Of a DNA stretch of 64,000 nt, positions 38,053 to 46,829 are shown piece after piece (position 1 is the stretch's first letter; each line of letters begins with the position of its first letter). The stretch is taken from positions 310,001 through 374,000 of the forward strand of contig CAVYZS010000001.1 in the NCBI GenBank assembly GCA_963773085.1, given 5' to 3'. The notes under the pieces are model-generated. The model saw only the letters and a program-made list of their open reading frames with translations, ran no database searches and had not been told where the DNA came from. This stretch comes from JAENVT01 sp963773085 (GTDB lineage: Bacteria; Actinomycetota; Acidimicrobiia; Acidimicrobiales; Ilumatobacteraceae). The position numbers and the translations under genes are program-made.

Positions 38053-40427
38053 TCAATGTTCGGCGAGAGCGAGCTTCAAGTCGTGACGCAGCGCATCGTG
38101 TTCGGACGCATCGATCTGGCCAGAACCGCCGTTGATGCCGGGTTGTTGCACGTAGAACACGTCGACGACCTCGTGGCCGAGTGTTGCCACCTTTGCCGAA
38201 CGGATGTCGAGGCCTCGCCCCGCCAGCGTTGCCGCGAGCCGATACAGCACGGCGATCGCGTCGGGTGCCCGAACGTCGATCATCGTCGTCGATGCCGATG
38301 CCTCGTTGCTGACGAGCACCTCGAGACGGGGCGGAGCCGCGGCCATGGCGCGGCGATGGGTCCGGCTGTAGGTACGCATCCGCTGGGCGAGTCGGGCGCG
38401 GATGTCAACCGTGCCGCGGACAACGCCGCGCAGGTCATGTTCGAGCTTGCTCCAGTCGCCTCTGCCGGAAGGGGATCGCGACACCCTGAACTGGTCAACC
38501 GCGATGCCGTCGGTGCTCGTCCACGCCTCAGCTGCCACAACGTCGACGCCGTGCATCGCGAACGCACCGGCGATCTTCGCGAAGAGACCCGGTTGATCCG
38601 GCGTGGCGATCACCCACAGGTCGAAATCACCGGCAGACTCGCGGCGCGTGTGGAGTTGACCGCTGCCGCGGACCTCCTCGATCAGATCGCGGAATCGGTC
38701 GTCAGGTGCAGCCTCTGGTGTCGGCTTCGGCCGACCGGCGAAGATTGCGGAGACGGCCGCTGTGAGATCGTCGATGAGTGTCGCCTTCCATGCCGACCAA
38801 GCAGAAGGACCCGTCGCCAGGCCGTCGGCTTCGGTGAGGGCGCGTAACAGTTCGAGACGCAACGGGTCACCGAGGAGCGCGGCGACGTTCTCGGCCGTGC
38901 GCGGATCGCTCAGATCGCGCCGCGTCGCAGTTTCGGAGAGCAACAAGTGATGTTCGACCAGAGAACGGATCACGGCCACATCTTCGGCCGAGAACCCCAT
39001 ACGTGGCGCCATCCGGTCAACGAGCGTGATGCCGACCTCGGTGTGGTCGGTCGGGTAACCCTTTCCGATGTCGTGCAGCAAGGCGCCCATCAACAGCAGG
39101 TCCGGTCGTGCCACGGCGCGCACGAACTCGCCGGCGTTGGCGACCGTCTGCAGCAGATGTCGATCGACTGTGTAGATGTGGAACGCGTTCCGCTGGGGAA
39201 GGCTGCGTACGTGGCGCCATTCGGGCACCATCCGGCTGAACAGCTCGTAGCGCTCGAGGGCCTCGACGGAATCGACGAGATGGGAACCGGCGCCCAGCAA
39301 ACTGACCATTGCGTGCCGCGTTCCTTCGTTCCAGGCCTCATCGTCGTCGATGATGGTCGACGACAGCGTGACGAGCGCCCGGCGGCTGATCGGGTATCCA
39401 GCATGGGCCGCTGCGGCGGCGACCCGCAAAACCAGCGACTGGTCGACGACCGCCGAGTCGACGTCGATCTCGACCTCGTCGTCGACCACGGTGACACCGG
39501 GCTGCAGGACCGCCGAGACGCTGTCCCGTCGATACCGAGGACTTCCCCCTTTTCGCGGCCCGTTCGACCCGCCACCAGAACCGCTCGCTCGCCCATTCGA
39601 TCGCCCGTGCCGCCTCCGAGACCCTTGACATCAAGACGTCGGCATCGGCGAAGCCCATGGCATCGGCCACAGCATCCTGATCCTGCAGCAGCAAGACATT
39701 CGTGGTCTTACCCGTGACGCGGTGCAACTCACAGCGCGTCGCCAGCAATGTCTCGGCAGGTGCTGCGAGATCCTCGATCGGCGATTCCAGCGAGGCCAGG
39801 ATCTCCGAGCGATCGGTGGCCAGCGCCCACCGGAGGGAGTCGTAATCACGCAAGCCACCGTGGCCGTCCTTGAGGTCAGGCTCGAGCAATGACGCGACGT
39901 CGCCTGTCTTGGCCCAACGCTCGGCGGTGACCATTCTCAATTGAGTGAGCCAGTTCGTCGCCCTCTTGCGCCACTGGTCGAGACCTAAAGCACGCAGTCC
40001 GGCAATATCTCCTTCGTCGCCGGCGAGGTGACGCAACCGCAGGATTGCTGTCGCGGTGACGAGGTCGGACGATGCCAAGGACAGCAGCGACATGACCGAA
40101 TGGGCCGAGGGACTGAGCTTCACGCCGGCATTCCACATCGGATACCACAGCGGTTCCGCGAGGCTGCGGACGTCGTCGGCGCCTGCACGATGCGGATGGA
40201 TCAAGACCACGTCGACATCACTGCCCGGGCACAGCAGGCCGTTCGGCGTAGCCACCGGTTGCGACGATCGACCAGCCGGTGGGCAGACCACGTGCCAGGG
40301 CATCGAACCAGCCGTCCATCTGATCGGACAACCGGCGCGCCAGGCCCCTGCCAGACAGATCGTCGCGGGCGATCAGCTCGGCGCGTGCCCGGCGGATGAA
40401 GGCACCATCAATCGACTTCGCCGGCAC
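38053..40427 (-). CDS. glnD: [Protein-PII] uridylyltransferase, frameshifted as read
   Basis: From GTG 40427 (MPAKSIDGAFIRRARAELIA) the nucleotidyltransferase motif appears as GGYA then LLCPGSDVDVVLIHP after a break near 40242 (gcc[g]aac). LEPDLKDGHGGLRDYDSLRW follows. A second break near 39527 (acg[g]gac) leads to LQPGVTVVDDEVEIDV, then the HD motif GALLHDIGKGYPTDHTEVG and two ACT domains (VIATPDQPGLFAKIAGAFAM and TTMIDVRAPDAIAVLYRLA). Corrected length is 790 residues. GlnD senses glutamine and (de)uridylylates PII. No glnB or amtB is in the window. Confidence 0.9.
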
Positions 40428-40508
40428 CGAACCAGTATGTCAGCACCCCGGAGACACCCGGCGTGGTTTGTCGAATCGGAGCGACTCCACGGCGCTGGGG
40501 GGTCGGGC

Positions 40509-41579
40509 TCAGCGCGCTCGGAGTGACTCGCACATCCAAGTGGCCGCCGCGTCGAGGCGAACCGGGCAGTTGTGGCGTGCACAGCAGCCGTCGATGAGTT
40601 CGTCGGATAGGCACGTGAGGTTCGTGGCCTTCCAGTAGTAGTGCCAGCCATGGGGGACGGTGTCGTCGAGGCCGGTCTGGTGCTCTGCGTCAGGGTTGGT
40701 CCGACAAGGTCCACGAGCGGCGTCCCGAACTCGCGGAGTGCACGGATGGCGCGCTCACCGTCCTCGACAGGTCCGGCGTAGCAACTGCCGACGGCGATCG
40801 CCGGCCGGAAGTGCAGTTCCTCGCTGACAACCGGCAGTGATGGGATGGTGCCAAGCCGAATGACGTTGCCCAGCTCATCGGGCACGTCGGTGTGAAATCA
40901 CGGTAGAGCGCAGGACGTCGGAGGCCTCCTCGTCCGCCCAGAACACCGTCCGGCCATGACGGTGGGGCACGGGAGCAACGTGAACCAGAACGAGCACAAC
41001 GGTGAAGTTCCCGGCGCCGCCCCGCAGCGCGCAGAACAAGTCGGGGTGATCGTCGGTCGTTGCCCGAATGATGTCGCCCTCAGCCGTGACCACCTCGGCC
41101 TCCACGAGGTTGTCGACGGTGAGCCCGTGCTTGCGCATCAGCCAGCCGATGCCGCCGCCGAGACAGAGGCCGCCGACGCCGGTGTGGCCGACGATGCCGC
41201 CCGTGGTGGCAAGACCGTGTGCCTGCGTCTCGTGGTCCACGTCGCCCCACAGTGCGCCGCCCTGAACGACAGCCGCGCGTTCGAAAGGATCGACGACAAC
41301 GGCGCGCATCGCCGAGAGGTCGATCACGATTCCGTCGTCGCACACCGCCGTGCCGGCCACGTTGTGGCCCCCGCCGCGTACGGCGATCTCGAGGCCGCGA
41401 GGACGGGCGAAGCGCACCGCTGCGGCCACATCGGCGGTGCCGCTGCAGCGGGCGATCAGATCGAGGACGCCGATCGACCGTGCCGTTCCACACGTCGCGG
41501 GCCTCGTCGTATCCAGCGTGTCTGCTGCGATCACGTCGCCCCGGAACTGGGGGATCTGCATTGTGGTTGACGCTGTCAT
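40509..41579 (-). pseudogene. Truncated FAD-binding (berberine-bridge-like) oxidoreductase
   Basis: The N terminus carries the FAD motifs EIAVRGGGHNVAGTAVCDDG, DPFERAAVVQGGALWGDVDH, TGGIVGHTGVGGLCLGGGIG and DLFCALRGGAGNFTV. The frame breaks near 40895 and again near 40690; VPDELGNVIRLGTIPSLPVV, IAVGSCYAGPVEDGERAIRA and then DTVPHGWHYYWKATNL are in other frames. The coding trace ends at 40509 inside a copy of a tRNA-Arg 3' end. The C-terminal substrate and BBE region expected in a roughly 460-residue enzyme is missing. This is a true truncation at an island edge, with frameshifts on top. It is divergent from the HxlR gene. Confidence 0.75.
40511..40530. repeat. Left att-like copy of the tRNA-Arg 3' end
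   Basis: The 20 bases agcgcgctcggagtgactcg are identical, in the same orientation, to 48281-48300. That copy holds the 3' acceptor strand, the 3' T-stem strand and part of the T loop of the tRNA-Arg gene. Sequence beyond the 20 bases no longer pairs as a tRNA. This matches the duplication left when an element integrates at a tRNA 3' end. Confidence 0.75.
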
Positions 41580-41704
41580 GATTCCTCCTCTGGTCGATGG
41601 GTTCATCGCAACATCGGGAGGTGCCGGCGACAAGGCAGCTTTCTGGACATCGAAGTAAGGAATCTGGACTTCACAGCTGTCGACAGACGCGGGACACTGT
41701 GCTC

Positions 41705-42395
41705 ATGAGGACCTACGGGCAGTACTGCCCGATCGCACGTGGCTCGGAGATCTTCGCCGAGCGTTGGACGCCGTTGATCATCCGCAACCTGCATCTGGGC
41801 TGTGAGACCTTCGGCGAGATTCTCGAGGGTGCACCCGGACTCTCCCACACGCTCCTCGCGCAGCGGCTCCAGCAGCTCGAACGCCTCGGCATTGTCGAGT
41901 CGGCACCGAAGGCGCAGGGCGCGGTCACCGTTACCAGCTCACGAGCTCGGGCCATGATCTGTTCAAGGTCTGCCAAACCCTCGGCGAGTGGGGAGCTCGG
42001 TGGCTCGAGATCGCCCCAGAGAACCTCGATCCATTCGTGGCGCTGTGGTCGATGTGCAACACGCTCCGACGGGACCGACTTCCGGACCAACGCGTGGTCG
42101 TCCGGTTGGATTTCACCGACTTCCGGCCCCAGAGCGGTAGTGGTTGCTGCTCGAGCACGGCGAGGCCGAGATCTGCAAGACATATCCCGGACTCGACGAG
42201 GACCTCTACATCACCGCCGACGCGGAAGCCTTCGTGAAGTGGCATGCCGGCCAGCTCTCCTGGGGGGAGGCAACCCGCGACTCCCGGATCCAGCTTGACG
42301 GTCCCTCATGGCTCATACGCGCCTTCCCAACCTGGAACGGTCGCAGCATGTTCGCTCACATCACGCCCACCGTCGGTACAGCCACCGCGAGTTGA
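41705..42395 (+). CDS. HxlR family winged-helix transcriptional regulator, frameshifted as read
   Basis: MRTYGQYCPIARGSEIFAER, WTPLIIRNLHLGCETFGEIL and GLSHTLLAQRLQQLERLGIV form the HxlR DNA-binding domain. The frame changes near 41926 to GHRYQLTSSGHDLFKVCQTL then GEWGARWLEIAPENLDPFVA. It changes again near 42143 to LLEHGEAEICKTYPGLDEDL, an SCP2-like C-terminal domain. Each break needs one missing base or two extra; the restored length is 230 residues. HxlR proteins usually control an adjacent divergent redox gene, here the broken FAD oxidoreductase. Confidence 0.75.
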
Positions 42396-42545
42396 GACAG
42401 CGGCAGAGCTATGCCCCATCGTGCCGGGGAGCGCCAGATCGGCGTCGGTAGGTCGCTGGCCACGGCCAAGATCTTGGGCAATCTGGACCGATGCTCGTCG
42501 GTTCCACGTCGACGACTCATCAGTGACGCAGATCCCTAGGTCATC

Positions 42546-42833
42546 GTGGCCGACGTACTCGGCTTCGACCACGTCGATGCCGGTGGCGGATGGCTGATCT
42601 TCGGTTTGCCTCCGGCGGAGCTCGCCATTCATCCCGCCCAGATGGCAGGGGCGGAGCTGTACTTCATGTGCGATGACCTCGCGAGCGACATGCGGACACT
42701 TGCTGACAGAGGTGTTCAGTGTTCCGAGGTCGAGGAGGCTCGCTGGGGATCCGTGACCAAGATCCGACTTCCAGGGGGCGGTGTGGTTGGTCTGTACCAA
42801 CCCAAGCATGCGTCGATGGTGGAACCGAACTAA
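42546..42833 (+). pseudogene. VOC family protein, 5'-truncated remnant
   Basis: The readable frame starts at GTG 42546 and gives VLGFDHVDAGGGWLIFGLPP, HPAQMAGAELYFMCDDLASD and KIRLPGGGVVGLYQPKHAS. In intact relatives this follows about 25 residues of first-strand sequence, but an in-frame stop (42536-42538) sits just upstream and I find no such start. It is therefore probably an N-terminally deleted copy, though translation of a short form cannot be excluded. It lies inside the tRNA-flanked island. Confidence 0.6.
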
Positions 42834-42838
42834 CGCCG

Positions 42839-43159
42839 AACTGCCTGGTCGATCTCGCGCGCTCCGCAGGGAGTGCCGATGGCATCTGATGTTCTGCACA
42901 GCGATCTTCGCGCGCCAGCCCATGCCGGAGCGACGCATTCTGACGCTCGAATCAAGTGGTTTGGCAACCGGCACGCGAGTGCCATTTCAACGACGAACCA
43001 TTGGACGTCCTCGAGGCAGACGACCGATTCCTGGATGATGCCCGGCCCGACCTGATTCTCGTACTCGATCCGTCCCGGATGGGCACGAGGCTTGTTGGCT
43101 GAAGGGGCATCAGGGGTTCGAATCCCCTTGGGGGCACTCGCACTCTTCGCGGAAATCCG
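42839..43159. other. Gap with a C-terminal gene fragment and a tRNA 3' fragment
   Basis: A plus-strand frame ending with the stop at about 43100 encodes ECHFNDEPLDVLEADDRFLD then ARPDLILVLDPSRMGTRLVG, but an upstream in-frame stop leaves it without a beginning. I do not recognise the family. The tRNA 3' fragment at 43111-43136 follows immediately. No complete gene is seen. Confidence 0.45.
43111..43136 (+). repeat. Isolated tRNA 3' end fragment (att-like)
   Basis: This stretch has a perfect T arm (aggggttcgaatcccct) followed by an acceptor 3' strand tgggggc and discriminator a. No matching 5' acceptor strand (gccccca), D arm or anticodon arm precedes it, so it is not a complete tRNA. The parent tRNA is not in the window; tRNA-Lys at 1186 differs. 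Such fragments are the usual mark of past tRNA-targeted integration. Confidence 0.65.
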
Positions 43160-43756
43160 TCATCGCGGCAGCGGGTTCGGGCCGGTCGCCGTCACGAGCC
43201 GCTGGGGCACCCAGTCGTCGACGTGATGGAACCCGTCGTCGAACGGGCCAGCATCGAGCTCGACGGATGCCCTCAGTGAAAGCCGATAGAACTTCACGTG
43301 GGTGAAGTCCTCGAACAAGATGTAGACGGGGTCGGGTGTGCTGTTCGGGCCCTGGAATTGCTGTCCCGTCAGGACGGGCTTGTGGGCTCCGACGAACGCG
43401 TCGAAAGTGTCGCCGACCACGACGCCGAGGTGCTCCAACCCCATCTTGTAGACGCGCTGGTGCACGGGCGGGATGAGCTCGATGAGCGGGACGACCTTGC
43501 CGTCGAGGACTTCGAGCGGCTCGGCGGGAACGATCAAGGAGATCGGGCGGCCGTTCCAGACGTTCTCGCGATTGGCGACCGCGTGGCGTTCGATGAGCCC
43601 CCGCACATGCACGTACTGGTCCCACTCGGGGACCCGGTACGCGAGGTGGCTGAGTCCGTATGGGGTGATGTCGATGCCGCGTGTGGCCAGCCGGTCTCGC
43701 TGCTGCGCGGCGAATGCCCGGTAGTCCCCGATGATGTCCTCGATCGGATCTGCCAT
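43160..43756 (-). CDS. YecM-like VOC-fold protein
   Basis: About 198 residues from MADPIEDIIGDYRAFAAQQR. It has GIDITPYGLSHLAYRVPEWD, NVWNGRPISLIVPAEPLEV, YKMGLEHLGVVVGDTFDAFV and YILFEDFTHVKFYRLSLRAS. The LSHLAYR, NGRPISL and LEHLGVVV positions match E. coli YecM-type putative metalloproteins in the VOC superfamily. The function is unknown. It is divergent from the small membrane gene at 43925. Confidence 0.65.
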   Translation of the reverse strand: MADPIEDIIGDYRAFAAQQRDRLATRGIDITPYGLSHLAYRVPEWDQYVHVRGLIERHAVANRENVWNGRPISLIVPAEPLEVLDGKVVPLIELIPPVHQRVYKMGLEHLGVVVGDTFDAFVGAHKPVLTGQQFQGPNSTPDPVYILFEDFTHVKFYRLSLRASVELDAGPFDDGFHHVDDWVPQRLVTATGPNPLPR

Positions 43757-43924
43757 CAGCCGTCTCCTTCTGACGTCGTACAGGTGGTTGACGCCGTACG
43801 CCGCGTTCGTCAATGGCGACACAACGATAGCCGGGGCGGGTCGCCGCCGATCGTTCTGCGTCGCTCGGCGCTACCTGACGTTGGTTCGCCATGCTCGTTG
43901 CGTCGTGGGAGATGACCGGGCAAT

Positions 43925-44305
43925 GTGTATGCGGTGAGTCGAGCTGACGAAGGCTTCGCGGTGCGTGTGCTGTCGACCGATCTTCGCCTACACGGTCGGC
44001 GATTCGTGGTGATCGAGTTCGCGCTCGCCGCAACGATTTGCGTCGCGCTCTGCCTCCTCGTTGCGGTCGCGGCTCTGATCCGAGGAACTGGATGGACGCA
44101 GGCCGCGATAGGCGTGGCTTTCTTTGCGGGAGTCGCCACCAATTCCCTTGCCGTTACCCGGTGGGTGAGGAATCACGCCGACGACGCGTGTGATCGAAAC
44201 GCCCGGTGCGCGACCTCGCGCATGGCAGCGCGACGATCCTGCGGGGGCACTCGTGTTGGCGCTGCGTTCCTGAGGACCGCGACAACGCCAGAACTGCCTG
44301 GTTGA
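43925..44305 (+). CDS. Small two-helix membrane protein
   Basis: From GTG 43925 the product MYAVSRADEGFAVRVLSTDL has two hydrophobic helices (FVVIEFALAATICVALCLLV and WTQAAIGVAFFAGVATNSLA) joined by a short loop. The C-terminal tail after TRWVRNHADDACDRN is Arg/Cys-rich and may be out of frame. I do not recognise the family. It sits between the YecM-like gene and the IS110 element. Confidence 0.45.
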   Translation: MYAVSRADEGFAVRVLSTDLRLHGRRFVVIEFALAATICVALCLLVAVAALIRGTGWTQAAIGVAFFAGVATNSLAVTRWVRNHADDACDRNARCATSRMAARRSCGGTRVGAAFLRTATTPELPG

Positions 44306-44782
44306 GCGAGCTCGCTAGGTACCCGGCAGCGCAGTCGAGAGTCACTGGCAACGGTTGGATCGATACCGAGGTGCTGCGAGGTAGTCAAACCCGATTCGAG
44401 CGAGCGCCGTGCCGTGTGACATCATCACAGCCGCCACGGAGAGGCAGACGAGCCGTCAAGGTTTTCCGTGCCCGCATTGTTGGCAACGGTAGATCTTCCC
44501 GCTCGTCGTCGTTCTGGCGGATCGGCGCACGCTTGGCCTTGAGGACCGAGCGGCACTCGCCGCGCTGGCTTACATCCGACACCACTACACCGTGAGAATG
44601 GGTGACGGCTGGTTGGTATCCCGTTCGTTGCGGGCGGGGGCTGTCAGGCTGGCGTTTACTTCGGGGTTCGACACGCCCCGTTCCGGAGGGCGACTCGAGT
44701 TGCTGCGGTAACAGCTGCTCGGTCACTGGTCTCCTTCACGGGACGTGCGTGCCTGCCCCTCAACTAAGAAAGGGGTGGCCGG
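44306..44782. other. Non-coding stretch upstream of the IS110 transposase
   Basis: No complete gene is seen. Short open frames give QGFPCPHCWQR followed by a stop, and then LADRRTLGLEDRAALAALAY to a stop at about 44711, which look like gene debris. Small hairpins such as cggggttcgacacgccccg occur near 44673-44691. In IS110-group elements the left non-coding end encodes the bridge RNA, and this is the corresponding position. I cannot show such an RNA from reading alone. Confidence 0.3.
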
Positions 44783-45830
44783 ATGGTCATCGTAGATTCA
44801 GCGCGTCATGTGGTCGGTGGGGTCGACACGCATCGCGACTCGAATGTCGCCGCGGTCGTCGATATGAACGGCGGTCTGTTGGGTGTCGAGTCGTTCCCAA
44901 CAACCGCGGACGGGCATCGGTCGCTTGTCGTCGTGGATGTCCGGGTTCGGCACGATCGAACGAGTCGGCATCGAAGGCACCGGTGCGTATGGGGCCGGCG
45001 TTGCTCGTCACTTGTCGTCGTCGGGAGTGGTCGTGATCGAGGTCGATCGACCGGAACGCCAGAAGCGACGCAAGCAAGGCAAGTCCGATCGGATCGACGC
45101 AGTCGAAGCCGCACGTGGCGCCCTGTCGGGTCGTTGCGAAGGCCGCGCCAAGTCCGGCTGACGGTCACGCCGAAGCGTTACGGGCGCTGCTGGTCGCGAA
45201 ACGATCGGCGCGCTCGACACGGATCCGCACGATCGTCCAGCTCCGCCATCTGATGTTCACCGCCCCCGACGAACTCCGCGCCAAGTTGGGCTCGTTGAGC
45301 GCGACGCAGCTGGTCAACGAGGCCGCCCGAGCTGCGCCCACGACCCGGTGGTGATGTCGCTCTGCACGGTGTGAAGACCACGGCAGTGATCCTGGCCCGC
45401 CGGGTCCACGCTCTCGACGCCGAGCTCGACGTGATCGACGGACAGATCGAGACCACTGGTCAAAGCCGCCGCACCCGAACTGTTGAACGTCTACGGCGTC
45501 GGCGCCGACACCGCCGCCGTGCTGCTGGTTACCGCCGGCGACAACGTCGAGCGGATCACCACCGAAGCGAAGTGGGCGATGCTGTGCGGCATCGCTCCGA
45601 TCCCGGCGACGAGCGGTCTGACCGTCGACCAGTTCCGGCTCAACTACGCCGGCGATCGACACGCCAACAACGCGATCTGGAGGATCGTGATCACCCGCCT
45701 CGGTCAACACGAACCGCGCACCGTTGCCTACATGGAACGGCGCTTGGCCCAGGGCAAATCGAAGCGCTACGTCATCCGTTGTCTCAAGCGTTACGTCGCC
45801 CGAGAAATCTTCAAAGCGCTACCGCGCTGA
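44783..45830 (+). mobile_element. IS110-family insertion sequence transposase, frameshifted as read
   Basis: The DEDD domain is seen as HVVGGVDTHRDSNVAAVVDM, VGIEGTGAYGAGVARHL and QGKSDRIDAVEAARGAL. The C-terminal Transposase_20 domain is LLNVYGVGADTAAVLLVTAG, MLCGIAPIPATSGLTV and LNYAGDRHANNAIWRIVITR. Four +1 breaks (near 44937, 45154, 45335, 45461) separate these blocks. Discounting four bases gives 347 residues, a normal length, so the gene may be intact in the cell. Element ends are not defined because IS110 elements lack terminal inverted repeats. It lies in the middle of the tRNA-Arg island. Confidence 0.82.
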
Positions 45831-46303
45831 CAAGAACGCGGTGACGGGACTGGCCCAATAACTGCCTGACACCTTCGGGTTGTCTTTCGATCGACATGCC
45901 GTCCCGTCACCGCACACCACCGCCGGACCCGTGGCCTGATAAGAGCCTGCCCTCACCCGAGTGGCCCATCACTGGCCTGCCCGAAACACCGGCAACAACA
46001 CCTTGACAACACATAGGAGCGTGTACCCGTGCTCGACAGTGCCCACAGTCTGACGTCGCGTGACCCGTAGTTGCGGCTGATCGCCAAGCCTCGATGAGGG
46101 TCTCGGCCGGTTCCCACCGACCGACTGCGGGCTGAACGGGACTGGTGAATCAGGCGAAGTGTCTTGCCGAGCCTGAGGCATGTCGGATCTTTGAGGTGCC
46201 GATGAAGCGGGTCTGAAGCCGGCGATGGAACTCGGGCACCTCGTTGATTCCCGACTTGTCGGGTTGTTTGCAGCGAATCGGTGCGCTGGTGCGTGTGTTG
46301 AGT
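45831..46303. other. Non-coding stretch between IS110 and the sigma factor gene, with an inverted repeat
   Basis: No gene is seen. A perfect 13-base inverted repeat, gcggtgacgggac (45838-45850) and gtcccgtcaccgc (45901-45913), lies just beyond the transposase stop (45830) and may belong to the element's right end. The rest (about 46000-46200) resembles insertion-sequence debris in composition, but I cannot name it. The sigma factor promoter must lie near the right edge. Confidence 0.4.
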
Positions 46304-46828
46304 ATGGACAACAGCATGGTGTTGGTGGTTCAGTCGCCGTCAATGGATGTCGTGACTGTGGTGTCGGGATTCGAGGATCTGTATCGCTTCGAATACCCGG
46401 GCCTGGTCGCTGTGGCGACGGCGATGACCGGCGATTTCGGAGATGGTGAGGATCTGGTGCAAGACACGATGGTCAAGACCTTCATCCAGTGGGGTCGGGT
46501 AGGCCGTTTGCAGCGGCCAGGGGCGTGGTGCCATCGGGTGTTGATCAATGCCTGCCGCTCGAGGTTGCGGCGGCGTCGTGTCGAACGGCGATTTGTGGCT
46601 GGTGCTCGTCGTGGTGAGCCGTTGTCGGATGGTCCGTCGGCGGATGTGGTTGCATTTTGGGAGGTGGTGCGGACGTTGCCGTCGCGGCCACGCATGGCGG
46701 TGGCGCTGTATTTCGCCGGTGATCGCACAACGGTCGAGATCGCCTCGATCCTGGGCTGTCCGGAGGGAACGGTGCGTTCCGATCTGAGCCGTGCCCGTGT
46801 GCTCCTGGCTCGACAGTTGGGGTACTGA
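46304..46828 (+). CDS. ECF-type RNA polymerase sigma factor
   Basis: About 174 residues from ATG 46304. Region 2 is FEDLYRFEYPGLVAVATAMT then GDGEDLVQDTMVKTFIQWGR. Region 4 is WEVVRTLPSRPRMAVALYFA then RTTVEIASILGCPEGTVRSD followed by LSRARVLLARQL. An upstream in-frame start at 46244 is possible. The layout is that of extracytoplasmic-function sigma factors of actinobacteria. The next gene, 1 base away, encodes a one-pass membrane protein in the usual anti-sigma position. Confidence 0.87.
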   Translation: MDNSMVLVVQSPSMDVVTVVSGFEDLYRFEYPGLVAVATAMTGDFGDGEDLVQDTMVKTFIQWGRVGRLQRPGAWCHRVLINACRSRLRRRRVERRFVAGARRGEPLSDGPSADVVAFWEVVRTLPSRPRMAVALYFAGDRTTVEIASILGCPEGTVRSDLSRARVLLARQLGY

Positions 46829-46829
46829 G

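Noticed and set aside
43085..43136. Complete tRNA gene near 43.1 kb
   Set aside because: The T arm and 3' acceptor are present but no 5' acceptor, D arm or anticodon arm can be folded upstream.
45969..46343. Minus-strand 124-residue frame between IS110 and the sigma factor
   Set aside because: It is Pro/Arg/Ser-rich without motifs and overlaps the start region of the sigma factor gene.
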